Under the pieces are notes generated by a model that did not search any database, was not told the DNA's origin, and was given only the letters and a program-made list of their open reading frames with translations. The translations under genes and the position numbers were made by a program. A DNA stretch of 64,000 nt from an uncultured Eubacteriales bacterium (GTDB lineage: Bacteria; Bacillota; Clostridia; Christensenellales; Aristaeellaceae): NCBI GenBank assembly GCA_902765735.1, contig CACXBB010000010.1:62001-126000 (forward strand), read 5' to 3'. Position 1 is the stretch's first letter. Each line of letters starts with the position of its first letter. Shown piece by piece: positions 1 to 8,200 of this stretch.

Positions 1-164
1 TTGAGGGTTCGCCACCTTCATGGTCCGGCAGACGTGCCGGGTGAATGCGCGACAGCCGCACGCCAGCGGTGCTCGCGCATGACAACCGCATCCCCAAACA
101 CTGATCCCCGCCTCGCGGCGCCAACTTGCAAGGGTGTCGCGCACAGGCGGGGACAGACAATTTT
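1..164. other. Left edge, no gene recognised
   Basis: I see no convincing coding sequence here. Open frames through this stretch are low-complexity or continue into the neighbouring repeat and do not resemble a protein family. It may be the flank of a gene that lies outside the window. Confidence 0.4.
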
Positions 165-260
165 CAGAGTGCAGAGTGCAGAGTGCAGAGTACAGAGTGC
201 AGAGTACAGAGTGCAGAGTACAGAGTGCAGAGTACAGAGTGCAGAGTACAGAGTGCAGAG
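165..260. repeat. 7-bp tandem repeat, GAGTGCA/GAGTACA units
   Basis: About 13 to 14 head-to-tail copies of a 7-bp unit, GAGTGCA alternating with GAGTACA in the second half. Related GAGTGRA runs occur at about 4616, 10188, 20172 and 21288, and in inverted form at about 4748, 20365 and 21505, so this belongs to a dispersed family. Here only one arm is visible. It lies directly beyond the hairpin that ends the rodA operon. Confidence 0.85.
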
Positions 261-262
261 AA

Positions 263-302
263 GACCGCCTCCGTTCGGTTTGTGAACGGAGGCGGCCTTT
301 TT
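263..302. terminator. Hairpin after rodA, probable terminator
   Basis: Two 14-base arms (263-276 and 284-297, one mismatch) around a 7-base loop, with a T run on the plus strand at 298-302. It begins 3 bases past the rodA stop codon. On the minus strand the tail is T-rich but not pure T, so it may work in both directions. Confidence 0.6.
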
Positions 303-304
303 AT

Positions 305-1546
305 TTACAGTTGCACGACGCGGTTGGTGCTGGTGCGCTGCTGGAGCTCGCGCTGGCGGGAGCGCATGACCACGTTGAGCACCAGGCCGATGCCCATCAT
401 GTTGGTGAGCATGTTGGAGCCGCCGTAGCTGACGAAGGGCAGGGGGATGCCCGTGACGGGCAGCAGCCCGATGACCATGCCCACGTTCTCCACCACGTGG
501 AAGATCATCATGGCGGACACGCCCACGATCAGGTAGGAGCCGTAGGGGTCGTTGACGCGGATGGACAGCCAGATCATGCGGGCGATCATCGCCATGTAGG
601 CGAGCACCAGCGCGCAGCCGCCGACGAGTCCGAAGGACTCGCACACGATGGCGAATATGAAGTCGGTGTGGTCGTCGGAGATGTAGCCCAGCGAGGCGAA
701 GCTGCCCGGGGACACGATGCCCTTGCCCCAGATGCCGCCAGAACCGATGGCGATCTGCCCATTTATGACCTGCCGGGCCTTGTCGGGATAGGCCTCGGGG
801 TTCAGCCAGATGAGGATGCGTTCGAAGCGGAAGTTGTCCGACGCCGAGTTGTTCATGAAGTACCAAAGCGGCACCAGCAAAAGCGCGAAGGCGATGATGA
901 CGCCCCAGATCAGTTTGGCGTTGGTGCCGGACACCAGCACCATCACCGCGAACACCGCCAGGTACACCAGCGCCGTGCCCACGTCCGGCTGGGCGACGAT
1001 CAGCACCAGCGGGATGCCGGTGTAGATGGCCAGGGGGATGATGTCCGAGAACTTCATGATGGGCTTGGTGCGCACCGAGAACGCCTTCGCCAGGGCGATG
1101 ATGATGGCGATCTTGCCGATCTCCGAGGTCTGGAAGCCGCGGTCGCCGCCGCCCCAGGACAGAAACGCCGTCATGCCGCCGCGGCCCACCTGGGCCACCA
1201 GCAGCGTGAACACCAGCAGGCCGATGTTGGCGGTGTAGATCACGTTGGCGTATTGGCCGTAGAGCTCGTAGGGGAAGAATATGATGGCCGCCATGGCCAC
1301 CAGCCCCGCGCCGATCCACATCAGCTGAAGGCGGGGATAGAGTATGGACTGGGTCTGTAGCATCTCCACGATATTCGCGGGATATTCCGTCACCTGGCTG
1401 GAGGTCGCGGAGAATATGCACACGACCCCGAACAGCGATATGCCGATCACGATCAAAAACAGCGGCCAGTCGAAATACTTCATCAGGCTGCGGTCGAACT
1501 GATTGTCCCGGATATATTTGAAGAATGCCCGGATTCTTGAGAACAT
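305..1546 (-). CDS. rodA: RodA, SEDS peptidoglycan polymerase
   Basis: SEDS-family glycosyltransferase that polymerises lipid II during cell elongation, working with the class B PBP encoded just upstream. The 413-residue protein is strongly hydrophobic with about ten membrane helices, as usual for RodA/FtsW. It carries the family signature near the C terminus (GIPLPFVSYGGSNML) and the earlier LIVAQPDVGTAL stretch that holds the catalytic-region Asp of SEDS proteins. ATG start with AAGGAG upstream. It is the last gene of maf-mreB-mreC-mreD-mrdA-rodA; the gap to mrdA is 23 bases. The operon context favours RodA over FtsW or SpoVE, which sequence alone would not fully separate. Confidence 0.93.
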   Translation of the reverse strand: MFSRIRAFFKYIRDNQFDRSLMKYFDWPLFLIVIGISLFGVVCIFSATSSQVTEYPANIVEMLQTQSILYPRLQLMWIGAGLVAMAAIIFFPYELYGQYANVIYTANIGLLVFTLLVAQVGRGGMTAFLSWGGGDRGFQTSEIGKIAIIIALAKAFSVRTKPIMKFSDIIPLAIYTGIPLVLIVAQPDVGTALVYLAVFAVMVLVSGTNAKLIWGVIIAFALLLVPLWYFMNNSASDNFRFERILIWLNPEAYPDKARQVINGQIAIGSGGIWGKGIVSPGSFASLGYISDDHTDFIFAIVCESFGLVGGCALVLAYMAMIARMIWLSIRVNDPYGSYLIVGVSAMMIFHVVENVGMVIGLLPVTGIPLPFVSYGGSNMLTNMMGIGLVLNVVMRSRQRELQQRTSTNRVVQL

Positions 1547-1569
1547 TTACGAACTCCTTTTCGCGCGCG

Positions 1570-4047
1570 TTACTCTGCCAGCGTAAACTCGCCCGCCACG
1601 GTGGTGGTCTCCACGTGCTGGAGGCTGTCGAGGTAGTATTCGATGGTGCGGATGACCGCGGGGGAGGAATACGCGCCGGAATAGCCGTTCTGGATGTAAC
1701 AGATCACCACGATCTTCGGGTCGTCGGCGGGGGCGTAGGCCACCATCCAGCTGTTGTTTTCCACGTCGAGCTGGGTCCTCTGGGAGGTTCCGGTCTTGGC
1801 GGCGATCTTGTAGCGCGCCTCGCGGAAGTACTTGGAGGCGGTACCGCCGGCGACCTCGTCGGTAACCTCCTCCATGCCCTTGCGGATGGCGGCGTAGTAG
1901 GCGGGGTCGGTGTCGATGACGTTGGCGATGACCGGCTGCTTCTCCAGCACGATCTGGCCGTCGGGAGCGATGATCTTGTCCACGATCTGGGCGTCGTACA
2001 CGGTGCCGCCGTTGACGATGGCGCTGACGTAGCGGGCGACGGCCACAGGGGTCACCTGGGTGACGGACTGGCCGATGCCGCACATGATGGTCTCGTTGGG
2101 GGTCCAGAACAGGTCGGCCAGGTAGGTGACGTAGGTGTTGACCATGTAGTGGCTGGCGATGTAGTCCGCCGGCAGGCCCAGGTCGTATTGCAGTATCTCG
2201 CGGATGGGGCGGTACCAGTCGGTCTTCTGCTCATAGCTGACCGCGATGCGCATCAGATCGGCGATGGCCTTCTCCATCACCTCGTTGTTGATGTTCATCT
2301 GCCGCTCGGTGATGGTCTTGGTCAGGCTGGCCTTGATGGCCTCGTAGGTCAGAAGCGGCTTGGCGGTGTTCTGCCAGGTGGGGGAGTTGTCCGGGTCATA
2401 GAGCATGTGCTGGTTGCCCACGATGGAGGTGGCCTCGCCGGGCAGCTCGATGTTGGTCTTGCTGGTCAGTCCCAGGGCGGCGGCCCACTGGTACAGCCGG
2501 TCGATGCCCAGGCGGTAGCTGCACTCGTAGAAGAAGTAGTTGCAGGAGTTCTTGAGGCCCTCCACGATGGTCTGGTTCTGGTGGAGCGACGGGTCGGAGG
2601 TCCAGCACTTGGCGGGGTTGGTCTGGTTGGTCTTGTAGAAGCCGCCCATGTCGCTGATGCGCTCGTCCAGCGTCAGCACGCCCTCGGACAGCGAGCCCAG
2701 CGCCGTGCACAGCTTGAATATGGAGCCGGGGGCGTCCTTGGTGGAGATGGCGCGGTTGTACAGGGGGTCGTTGCCCTCCATGGCCTCGGACCACAGCGAC
2801 TCGTCCACCTTGCCGTCGTTGAATATGGAAAGGTCGTAGTCGGGATAGCTGATCATGCCCAGCACCCGGCCGGTGTAGGGGTCCATGGCCACCATGGCGC
2901 CGGATTCCGCCAGGCTGATGGTCCAGTCGTTTTCCTTGTACTGTTTGAGGATGTCCTCGTTTTCGCGCTTCCAGTGGTCGCGGCGCATGGTCTTTTCCTG
3001 CTGCTGCCGGATGTCCTCGATGGTGGACTTCAGCGCGGCGGACATCACGTCCTCCAGGTCCACGTCGATGGTCAGCACCACGGAGTTGCCGTCGGTGGGC
3101 GCGGTGTAGGACAGCTCGCGCACGGCCTTGCCGCGGGTGTCCACCTCCACCACGCGCTTGCCCTGGCGGTATTCGATGAAGGGGGTGAGCTGATCCTCCA
3201 GGGAGCGCTCGATGCCGTCGGAGCCGATGTAGGCGTCGTTGGGGTAGCCCTGGCTCTGGTAGGTCTCCAGCGCGTTCTGGCTGATCTTGCTGATGTAGCC
3301 GGTGACGTGGCAGGCGGTGCGGCCCTGGGGATACACCCGGGAGGAGCTCTCGGACACGTCGATGCCCAACAGGTCCAGCGCCCGCACCTCGATCTCGGAG
3401 ACCGTCTCGTAGCCCACGTCGTAGGCGATGGTCACCGGGGTGGAGTTGAAGGCGTTCATGCGGCTCTCCTGCCACAGGGACAGCACCTTCACGATCAGGT
3501 CTTCATCCTGCACCAGGTCGATCTCGCCCCTCTGGGCCAGCTCCGTCAGGCAGTATTTATTGAGCAGCGAGGGGTAGAGCTCCCGCTCGTCGGCCTTGCT
3601 CAGGTAGAAGTTGGAGCGCCACTGGCGCTCGCGGGTGTTCTCCACCGCGGGGACGCCGGAGCCGGAATCGAAGTGCCAGTAGCCGTCCTCGCCCTTTTTG
3701 AGCCAGAAATCGTTCACGCAGGACTTGCCGTTGGATTCCACCAGCCGGATCACCTCGATCAGCGTCCGGGTGTAGGCCAGCCGGTCGTCGTCGCTGTTGC
3801 GGGTGGGGTCGCGGTAGAAGGTCACGTTGAAGCTGCGGCGGTCGTATGCCAGGGGCACCATGTTGTTGTCGAATATGGTGCCGCGGTTGCCGTAGAGGGT
3901 GATGGTCTTGGTGGAGCGGGTCGCGGCGCGGTTGGAGTAGTTGTCGCCGGTGACGCGGATCATGTAGTTCAGCCGCACGAAGAAGGCGATGAACACCGCC
4001 ACCAGTATGCCGGACAGCACCAGCATGCGCTTGAAATAGGGCTTCAA
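1570..4047 (-). CDS. mrdA: Penicillin-binding protein 2, class B transpeptidase
   Basis: Membrane-anchored D,D-transpeptidase of the elongasome, partner of RodA. About 825 residues: an N-terminal helix, the PBP dimerisation domain, then a transpeptidase domain with SIFK (active Ser near 442), SCN near 501 and KTGT near 751. I chose the TTG at 4047 because a GGGAGG ribosome site lies about 10 bases upstream and the membrane helix starts right after. The frame stays open further upstream, but that stretch is only mreD read in another frame. The TTG overlaps the mreD stop codon, which suggests translational coupling. The next in-frame ATG (4026) is a possible alternative. Confidence 0.92.
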   Translation of the reverse strand: MKPYFKRMLVLSGILVAVFIAFFVRLNYMIRVTGDNYSNRAATRSTKTITLYGNRGTIFDNNMVPLAYDRRSFNVTFYRDPTRNSDDDRLAYTRTLIEVIRLVESNGKSCVNDFWLKKGEDGYWHFDSGSGVPAVENTRERQWRSNFYLSKADERELYPSLLNKYCLTELAQRGEIDLVQDEDLIVKVLSLWQESRMNAFNSTPVTIAYDVGYETVSEIEVRALDLLGIDVSESSSRVYPQGRTACHVTGYISKISQNALETYQSQGYPNDAYIGSDGIERSLEDQLTPFIEYRQGKRVVEVDTRGKAVRELSYTAPTDGNSVVLTIDVDLEDVMSAALKSTIEDIRQQQEKTMRRDHWKRENEDILKQYKENDWTISLAESGAMVAMDPYTGRVLGMISYPDYDLSIFNDGKVDESLWSEAMEGNDPLYNRAISTKDAPGSIFKLCTALGSLSEGVLTLDERISDMGGFYKTNQTNPAKCWTSDPSLHQNQTIVEGLKNSCNYFFYECSYRLGIDRLYQWAAALGLTSKTNIELPGEATSIVGNQHMLYDPDNSPTWQNTAKPLLTYEAIKASLTKTITERQMNINNEVMEKAIADLMRIAVSYEQKTDWYRPIREILQYDLGLPADYIASHYMVNTYVTYLADLFWTPNETIMCGIGQSVTQVTPVAVARYVSAIVNGGTVYDAQIVDKIIAPDGQIVLEKQPVIANVIDTDPAYYAAIRKGMEEVTDEVAGGTASKYFREARYKIAAKTGTSQRTQLDVENNSWMVAYAPADDPKIVVICYIQNGYSGAYSSPAVIRTIEYYLDSLQHVETTTVAGEFTLAE

Positions 4048-4592
4048 AAGTTTTTCACCTCCCGGTTGCGGGACAGTGCGCGGCTCGGGTTTTTGCCCAC
4101 CAGCAGCCGCTGCATCGCGGGGCGGAAGAGCATCGTGAGCGCGGTGCAGATCAGCGCGCGGATCAGTATGTTGAACAGGTACAGCCACCGCATGGTGGCG
4201 GTGTTGAAGTACTGCGCCACCAGTATGGCGATCTCCCCGACGGCGTACAGCGTGAACACCCAGGCGGCCTGCCACAGGACCCTGCGGCGCTGCTTGCGCC
4301 GGGAGGGCAGCAGGCGCTCGGCGGGGACGTACACGATCAGGCCGATCATGAACCCCACGAACATGAAGAAGAAGGTCATGGCGCCCAGGGTGCCGGTGGT
4401 GATGTCCATCAAAAGCCCGCCCAGCGTGCCGAACAGCAGCCCGCTCATGCGCCCCAGCACCATGCCGATGCCGAAAACGGCCACGACCGTCAGCGGCACG
4501 GTGTACACCCCGCCGTAGACGATGGGCATGACGGCGGTGTCCAGCAGGAAACACGCCAGTATGAGCAGGATTGGGCTGAAGCGATGGAACAC
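4044..4592 (-). CDS. mreD: MreD, rod-shape membrane protein
   Basis: Small polytopic membrane protein of the elongasome, about 182 residues with five or six helices, the usual MreD size. Identity rests on position between mreC and mrdA and on the hydrophobic pattern; MreD is poorly conserved. I start it at the GTG at 4592, which has GGAGG 8 bases upstream and begins VFHRFSPILL. Longer open frame upstream runs through the intergenic repeat and is not likely coding. It overlaps mrdA by 4 bases. Confidence 0.85.
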   Translation of the reverse strand: MFHRFSPILLILACFLLDTAVMPIVYGGVYTVPLTVVAVFGIGMVLGRMSGLLFGTLGGLLMDITTGTLGAMTFFFMFVGFMIGLIVYVPAERLLPSRRKQRRRVLWQAAWVFTLYAVGEIAILVAQYFNTATMRWLYLFNILIRALICTALTMLFRPAMQRLLVGKNPSRALSRNREVKNF

Positions 4593-4607
4593 GGCTTTAC
4601 CTCCGGG

Positions 4608-4768
4608 ATTATAGAGTGAAGAGTGGAGAGTGAAGAGTGTAGATATAGAGTGCCAAAGGACGAAGCGATGGGGGTTGCGCAGCGCGATTCCTTCGCGTGA
4701 ACCCGGGGCATGCCCCGAACACACATTTGTACGCGGCTAACTATAACTCCACTCTCCACTCTCCATTC
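4608..4768. repeat. GAGTGRA-bounded inverted element inside the mre operon
   Basis: Left end is a run of GAGTGAA/GAGTGGA units followed by AGATATAGAGTGCC; right end is the inverse run (CTCCACTC units) touching the mreC stop codon. The same design, with the near-identical inner motif AGATATAGAATGCC, recurs at 20172-20397. The core contains smaller palindromes (for example CGGGGCATGCCCCG). It separates mreC from mreD, genes that are normally tightly packed. Confidence 0.7.
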
Positions 4769-4769
4769 T

Positions 4770-5867
4770 TTACGTTGTCCTCACCCATTCGTCCTCGGGC
4801 AGCGTCTCGATCTGGGGCTGCACGCTGGCGGACGGGTAGGTCCAGTTCGCCTCGGCGGGCGTGGGCGAGGGCGTCGGGGTGACGTTCGCGTTCGGCGCCG
4901 GGGTGGCCTGGGTGACGGGCTTCATGGTGTTGACGGTGCTGGGCAGGTTCTCGTCGGAATCGGTCTCCACGACCTCGCGCAGCACGAAGACCTCCTCGAG
5001 GTGCTGGAAGTCCACCGACGGGGCCACCACCGCGTAGCTGCCCTCGCTGCCGGCGTCCATGGACACGGCGGTGACGGTGCCGATGTGCAGCCCCTTGGGG
5101 AACAGCGAATCGGTGCCGGAGGTGATGACCGTGTCGCCGGGCACCACGTTGTTCAGGCTGGGCAGGTAGTACACATAGCACTCCGCCCGCACGGCGGACT
5201 GGGTGATCTCGCCGCGCATGATGCCGTTGTCGCGAGTGGACTGCACCATGCAGGCCACGGCGGAGCGGGTGTCGATGATGCAGATGACCTTGGCGTAGTT
5301 GTTGCCGGCCTCGTACACGCGGCCCACCAGGCCGTCGCCGTTGACCACGGCCATGCCGGCGCTGACGCCGTCGTTCTTGCCGCGGTTGATGGAGAAGGTC
5401 TCGAACCACTGGCCCGGGGCCCGGGCGATCACCCTGGCGTAGATGGGGTCCAGCGATTCGTAGCGGCTCTTGGCCTCCAGGCTGGTCTTCAGGCGGTCGT
5501 TTTCCTGCATGGCCTCCTGGGCGGCGTTCAGCTGGAGCGACGCCTCCTGGTACTTCAGCGACAGCGCGTTGTACTCCTGCTCCAGCACGTCGTAGTTGTG
5601 CCAGCGCGTGACGAACCCGCGCACGCCGCTGGTGGCGCTGGTGAAGGCGCTCTGCACGCGGCTGAACAGCGAGCCGATGCCGTTCTCCGCCAGCGATATA
5701 TCGTTGGAATTGCGCAGGATCAGGAAGAACACCACCGCCGCGACCACCAGTATGACCAGTATGGAGAACAGTATGTTGCGCCGGCGGATGCGGCGCAGGC
5801 GTATCTCCTGCGGCGAGCGCTTCCTGGCGTAGCGCTTGTTCGTCTTTCTCTTCTTCTTGGAAGGCAT
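4770..5867 (-). CDS. mreC: MreC, rod-shape protein with long Pro/Thr tail
   Basis: Bitopic elongasome protein that links MreB, MreD and PBP2. The 365 residues begin with a very basic segment (MPSKKKRKTNKRYARKR), one membrane helix at about 35-52, a coiled-coil region at about 80-125 and the MreC beta-domain. A tail rich in Pro, Thr and Ala (about 315-350) makes it longer than the common 280-300 residues. Clear ATG start. It lies 16 bases after mreB, and an intergenic repeat follows it. Confidence 0.9.
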   Translation of the reverse strand: MPSKKKRKTNKRYARKRSPQEIRLRRIRRRNILFSILVILVVAAVVFFLILRNSNDISLAENGIGSLFSRVQSAFTSATSGVRGFVTRWHNYDVLEQEYNALSLKYQEASLQLNAAQEAMQENDRLKTSLEAKSRYESLDPIYARVIARAPGQWFETFSINRGKNDGVSAGMAVVNGDGLVGRVYEAGNNYAKVICIIDTRSAVACMVQSTRDNGIMRGEITQSAVRAECYVYYLPSLNNVVPGDTVITSGTDSLFPKGLHIGTVTAVSMDAGSEGSYAVVAPSVDFQHLEEVFVLREVVETDSDENLPSTVNTMKPVTQATPAPNANVTPTPSPTPAEANWTYPSASVQPQIETLPEDEWVRTT

Positions 5868-5883
5868 TTATCGCACGCTCCAA

Positions 5884-6924
5884 TTAAACTTCAATCAAAC
5901 ACCCGCTCAGCGATATCTTCTGCGCCAGCCGGTCGTTGGAGGCGGCCAGGCACGCGCCCAGGGCCACGTCGTCCTGGGGATTTTCGTGGACCATGACGTT
6001 GAGCTTGAGCATCTCGCCCAGCCGGTCGGACAGCCCCTCGAGCTGCGCGCCGCCGCCGGACAGGTAGATGCCCTGCGGCAGTATGTCCTCCGCCAGCTCC
6101 GGGGGGATGTTTTCGAAGGCGTCCCGGATGTTCTCCACCAGCATCTCCAGCGGCGGCATGATGGCCCGGTGGATGTCCTCTGCGGTGATCTCCACCGTGG
6201 CGGGCTTGCCGCTGATGGCGTCGCGGCCGCGAAGCGCCACCTTGTCGCGGGACAGGTTGGGGTTCATCACGGCGGTGCCCAGGTCCACCTTCAGGTCCTC
6301 GGCGGTGCGCTGTCCGATGATCAGCTTCTTCTCCCGGCGTATGTAGCGCATGATGGACTCGTCCAGCGCCAGAGAGCCGGTGCGCATGGTGCGGGCGGCC
6401 ACCACGCCGTTCATGGACATGATGCACACTTCGGTGGTGGAGCCGCCGATCAGTATCAGCATCGAGCCCCGGGGCTCCTCGATGGGGATGCCCGCGCCCA
6501 GCGCCGCCGCCACGGAGGTGCGGATCAGTGCGGCGCGGCGCGCGCCGGCGGCGCGCACGGCCTCCTCCAGCGCGGCGCGCTCCACGCGGGTCGCGCCCTG
6601 GGACATGGACACCACCAGCCGGTTCTTCTCAAGCGCCCGCCGCTTGCCCAGCGCCTTTTCCGCCAGGCGCTTCAGAAGCGCCGTAGTCAGCTCGATGTTG
6701 CCCACCGCGCCGTCCATCACGGGGCTTATGAGCGTGCAGTCCCGCGGGGTGCGGCCCAGCATCTGCCGGGCGTCGCGCCCCACGGCGATGATTTCGTCGA
6801 TGTCGTCCCGCAGGGTCAGCACATAGCTGGGCTCCCGCAGCACGATGCCCTCGTTTTCAAGACAGATCGTCACATTGGCGGAACCCAGGTCGATGCCCAC
6901 GCCGCCGGTAGAAAATACGCCCAT
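5884..6924 (-). CDS. mreB: MreB/Mbl, actin-like rod-shape protein
   Basis: Bacterial actin that organises lateral wall synthesis. 346 residues, standard length. It has the phosphate-1 motif near the N terminus (GIDLGSANV), a phosphate-2 region (LILIGGSTTEV) and the adenosine motif YLSGGGAQLEGL. Relative to textbook MreB the second glycine of GIDLGT is kept, but the Thr is replaced by Ser. First of the mre genes, 12 bases after maf. Whether it is MreB, Mbl or MreBH by ancestry cannot be told here, but it is the only copy in the window and lies with mreCD. Confidence 0.93.
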   Translation of the reverse strand: MGVFSTGGVGIDLGSANVTICLENEGIVLREPSYVLTLRDDIDEIIAVGRDARQMLGRTPRDCTLISPVMDGAVGNIELTTALLKRLAEKALGKRRALEKNRLVVSMSQGATRVERAALEEAVRAAGARRAALIRTSVAAALGAGIPIEEPRGSMLILIGGSTTEVCIMSMNGVVAARTMRTGSLALDESIMRYIRREKKLIIGQRTAEDLKVDLGTAVMNPNLSRDKVALRGRDAISGKPATVEITAEDIHRAIMPPLEMLVENIRDAFENIPPELAEDILPQGIYLSGGGAQLEGLSDRLGEMLKLNVMVHENPQDDVALGACLAASNDRLAQKISLSGCLIEV

Positions 6925-6936
6925 GCGCCCTCCAGA

Positions 6937-7506
6937 TTACAGATCAAAGTGTGAAAGCATTTCCCGGACCTCGTCCACGGGAAAGCCCATGACGTTTTCA
7001 AAAGAGCCGTCCAGCCTCGTGACAAACGCCCCCGCGCCGCCCTGTATGGCGTAGGCCCCGGCCTTGTCCATGGGCTCGCCGGTGGCGACGTAGGCGTCGA
7101 TCTCCTCATCCGTCAGTGCCCGGAAGGTCACCCCCGTGCGCATGGACCGGGTCTCGTGCCGCCCCGTCTCGATGTCCAACACGCACACCCCGGAGAACAC
7201 CTCGTGCTCCCGGTCCGACAGCGAACGCAGCATGCGCCGCGCGTCATCTTCATCCTCCGGCTTGCCCAGCGGCGCGCCGTCAAGCGACACCAGCGTGTCC
7301 GAGGCGATGATGACGCCCCGCGCACAGTGCGCCGCGCCCGCCTTCGCCTTGCGCTCGGCCAGCGTGGACACGATGTCCCGGGCGTGGCCGGTGACGTGCT
7401 CGTCCACGTCCGGCGTGCAGATGTCGAATGTGTAGCCCATCCTCGACAGCAGCTCCCGGCGGCGGGGGGAACCCGACGCCAGTATCAGCGGCCTTTGCGT
7501 TTTCAT
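6937..7506 (-). CDS. maf: Maf-family nucleoside triphosphate pyrophosphatase
   Basis: House-cleaning enzyme that hydrolyses non-canonical or dTTP/UTP-type nucleoside triphosphates to the monophosphate and pyrophosphate. 189 residues, family-typical. Shows the N-terminal SGSPRRRELL signature, the ASDTLV motif with its catalytic Asp, and a later GGAGAFV loop. Maf next to mreB is a widespread order in Firmicutes. It opens the elongation operon; a good extended -10 promoter lies about 30 bases upstream. Confidence 0.93.
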   Translation of the reverse strand: MKTQRPLILASGSPRRRELLSRMGYTFDICTPDVDEHVTGHARDIVSTLAERKAKAGAAHCARGVIIASDTLVSLDGAPLGKPEDEDDARRMLRSLSDREHEVFSGVCVLDIETGRHETRSMRTGVTFRALTDEEIDAYVATGEPMDKAGAYAIQGGAGAFVTRLDGSFENVMGFPVDEVREMLSHFDL

Positions 7507-7534
7507 AGAATCACCCCATAATAAATCAACTTAT

Positions 7535-7563
7535 ATTATACCACACGAAACCTGCGAATTAAA
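7535..7563 (-). promoter_or_regulatory. Candidate sigma-A promoter for the maf-mre operon
   Basis: On the minus strand TGG-TATAAT (perfect -10 at 7535-7540 with an extended TGn) follows a weak -35, TTTAAT (7558-7563), at 17 bases. About 28 bases separate the -10 from the maf start. Confidence 0.5.
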
Positions 7564-7655
7564 GTTAATTATATGATTGTCACGAATATATTACATTTGT
7601 TTGACATAAAAACGCCTAATACCGAGGGGGACGGGCCCGGCGGCGGGGGCATAGT

Positions 7656-8096
7656 ATGAGTGATCCTGTTGGAGGATTGATGCTGTGCCGAAAGGTGTGT
7701 GAAGCCATGTATTGCGAGAATATGCCGCTGTACCCGGGCATGCGCCCGCCCTGCGACCCCAGTCCCTGCATGCGGGTCAGGCTGTTCGACGACGGTTGCA
7801 ACCGTGACGAGGGCTGCTGCCGCCACGCCCCGCCGATGCGGGTGTGCGAGCGGGTGATGATCGACAATCCCTGCCGCGCGGGGGAGCGGGCGGAGGTGGT
7901 GCTGGGGGTGGATGACTGCGGGAACCTGGTGATCTGCGTGCACCATCTGTGCGGGTGCGAAAGGCCGTGCCGTCCGGAGCGGCCGTGTCGCCCGCCAAGG
8001 CCGTGCCCGGAGGCGGAGTGCGGAGCGTGCGCGCCCTGGCCGGAGCCCCGCAGGCCCCGCCGAAGGCACCGCCCCGACTGGGCGTGCTGCCGGTGA
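7656..8096 (+). CDS. Small Cys/Arg/Pro-rich protein of unknown function
   Basis: I do not recognise a family. The product (146 residues from the ATG at 7656, or 138 from the ATG at 7680 that follows a clear GGAGG) has about 20 cysteines, many in CxxC-like or CC pairs, and a C-terminal half of Cys-Arg-Pro repeats (for example CERPCRPERPCRPPRPC). No signal peptide or membrane helix is visible. Cys-rich, basic, low-complexity composition directly before spo0A would fit a spore-coat or metal-binding protein, but that is a guess. Codon use matches the neighbours, and the frame is open with no better competitor, so I think it is real. Confidence 0.6.
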   Translation: MSDPVGGLMLCRKVCEAMYCENMPLYPGMRPPCDPSPCMRVRLFDDGCNRDEGCCRHAPPMRVCERVMIDNPCRAGERAEVVLGVDDCGNLVICVHHLCGCERPCRPERPCRPPRPCPEAECGACAPWPEPRRPRRRHRPDWACCR

Positions 8097-8103
8097 ATCC
8101 AAT

Positions 8104-8135
8104 TGGCGGGGGAACTTGCTTCCTCCGCCATCTTT
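8104..8135 (+). terminator. Hairpin after the Cys-rich gene
   Basis: GGCGGGGGA and TCCTCCGCC arms (imperfect) followed by a T-rich tail (ATCTTTAT), 8 bases past the stop codon of the Cys-rich gene. Confidence 0.45.
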
Positions 8136-8200
8136 ATACGTCATATTCCGACGATGAGAGACATATATACTGACAAAAAACACACGGAGGAGAATCAATC

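Noticed and set aside
165-260. Possible CRISPR array or minisatellite gene
   Set aside because: The unit is only 7 bp with no spacers, and translated frames are simple repeats; it is a short tandem repeat.
1525-4518. Very long open frame on the plus strand opposite mrdA
   Set aside because: High GC keeps antisense frames open. The translation is Val/Gly/His-rich with no family motif, while the minus strand encodes a clear PBP2.
7601-7629. TTGACA at 7601 as promoter of the Cys-rich gene
   Set aside because: No -10-like sequence lies 16-18 bases downstream.
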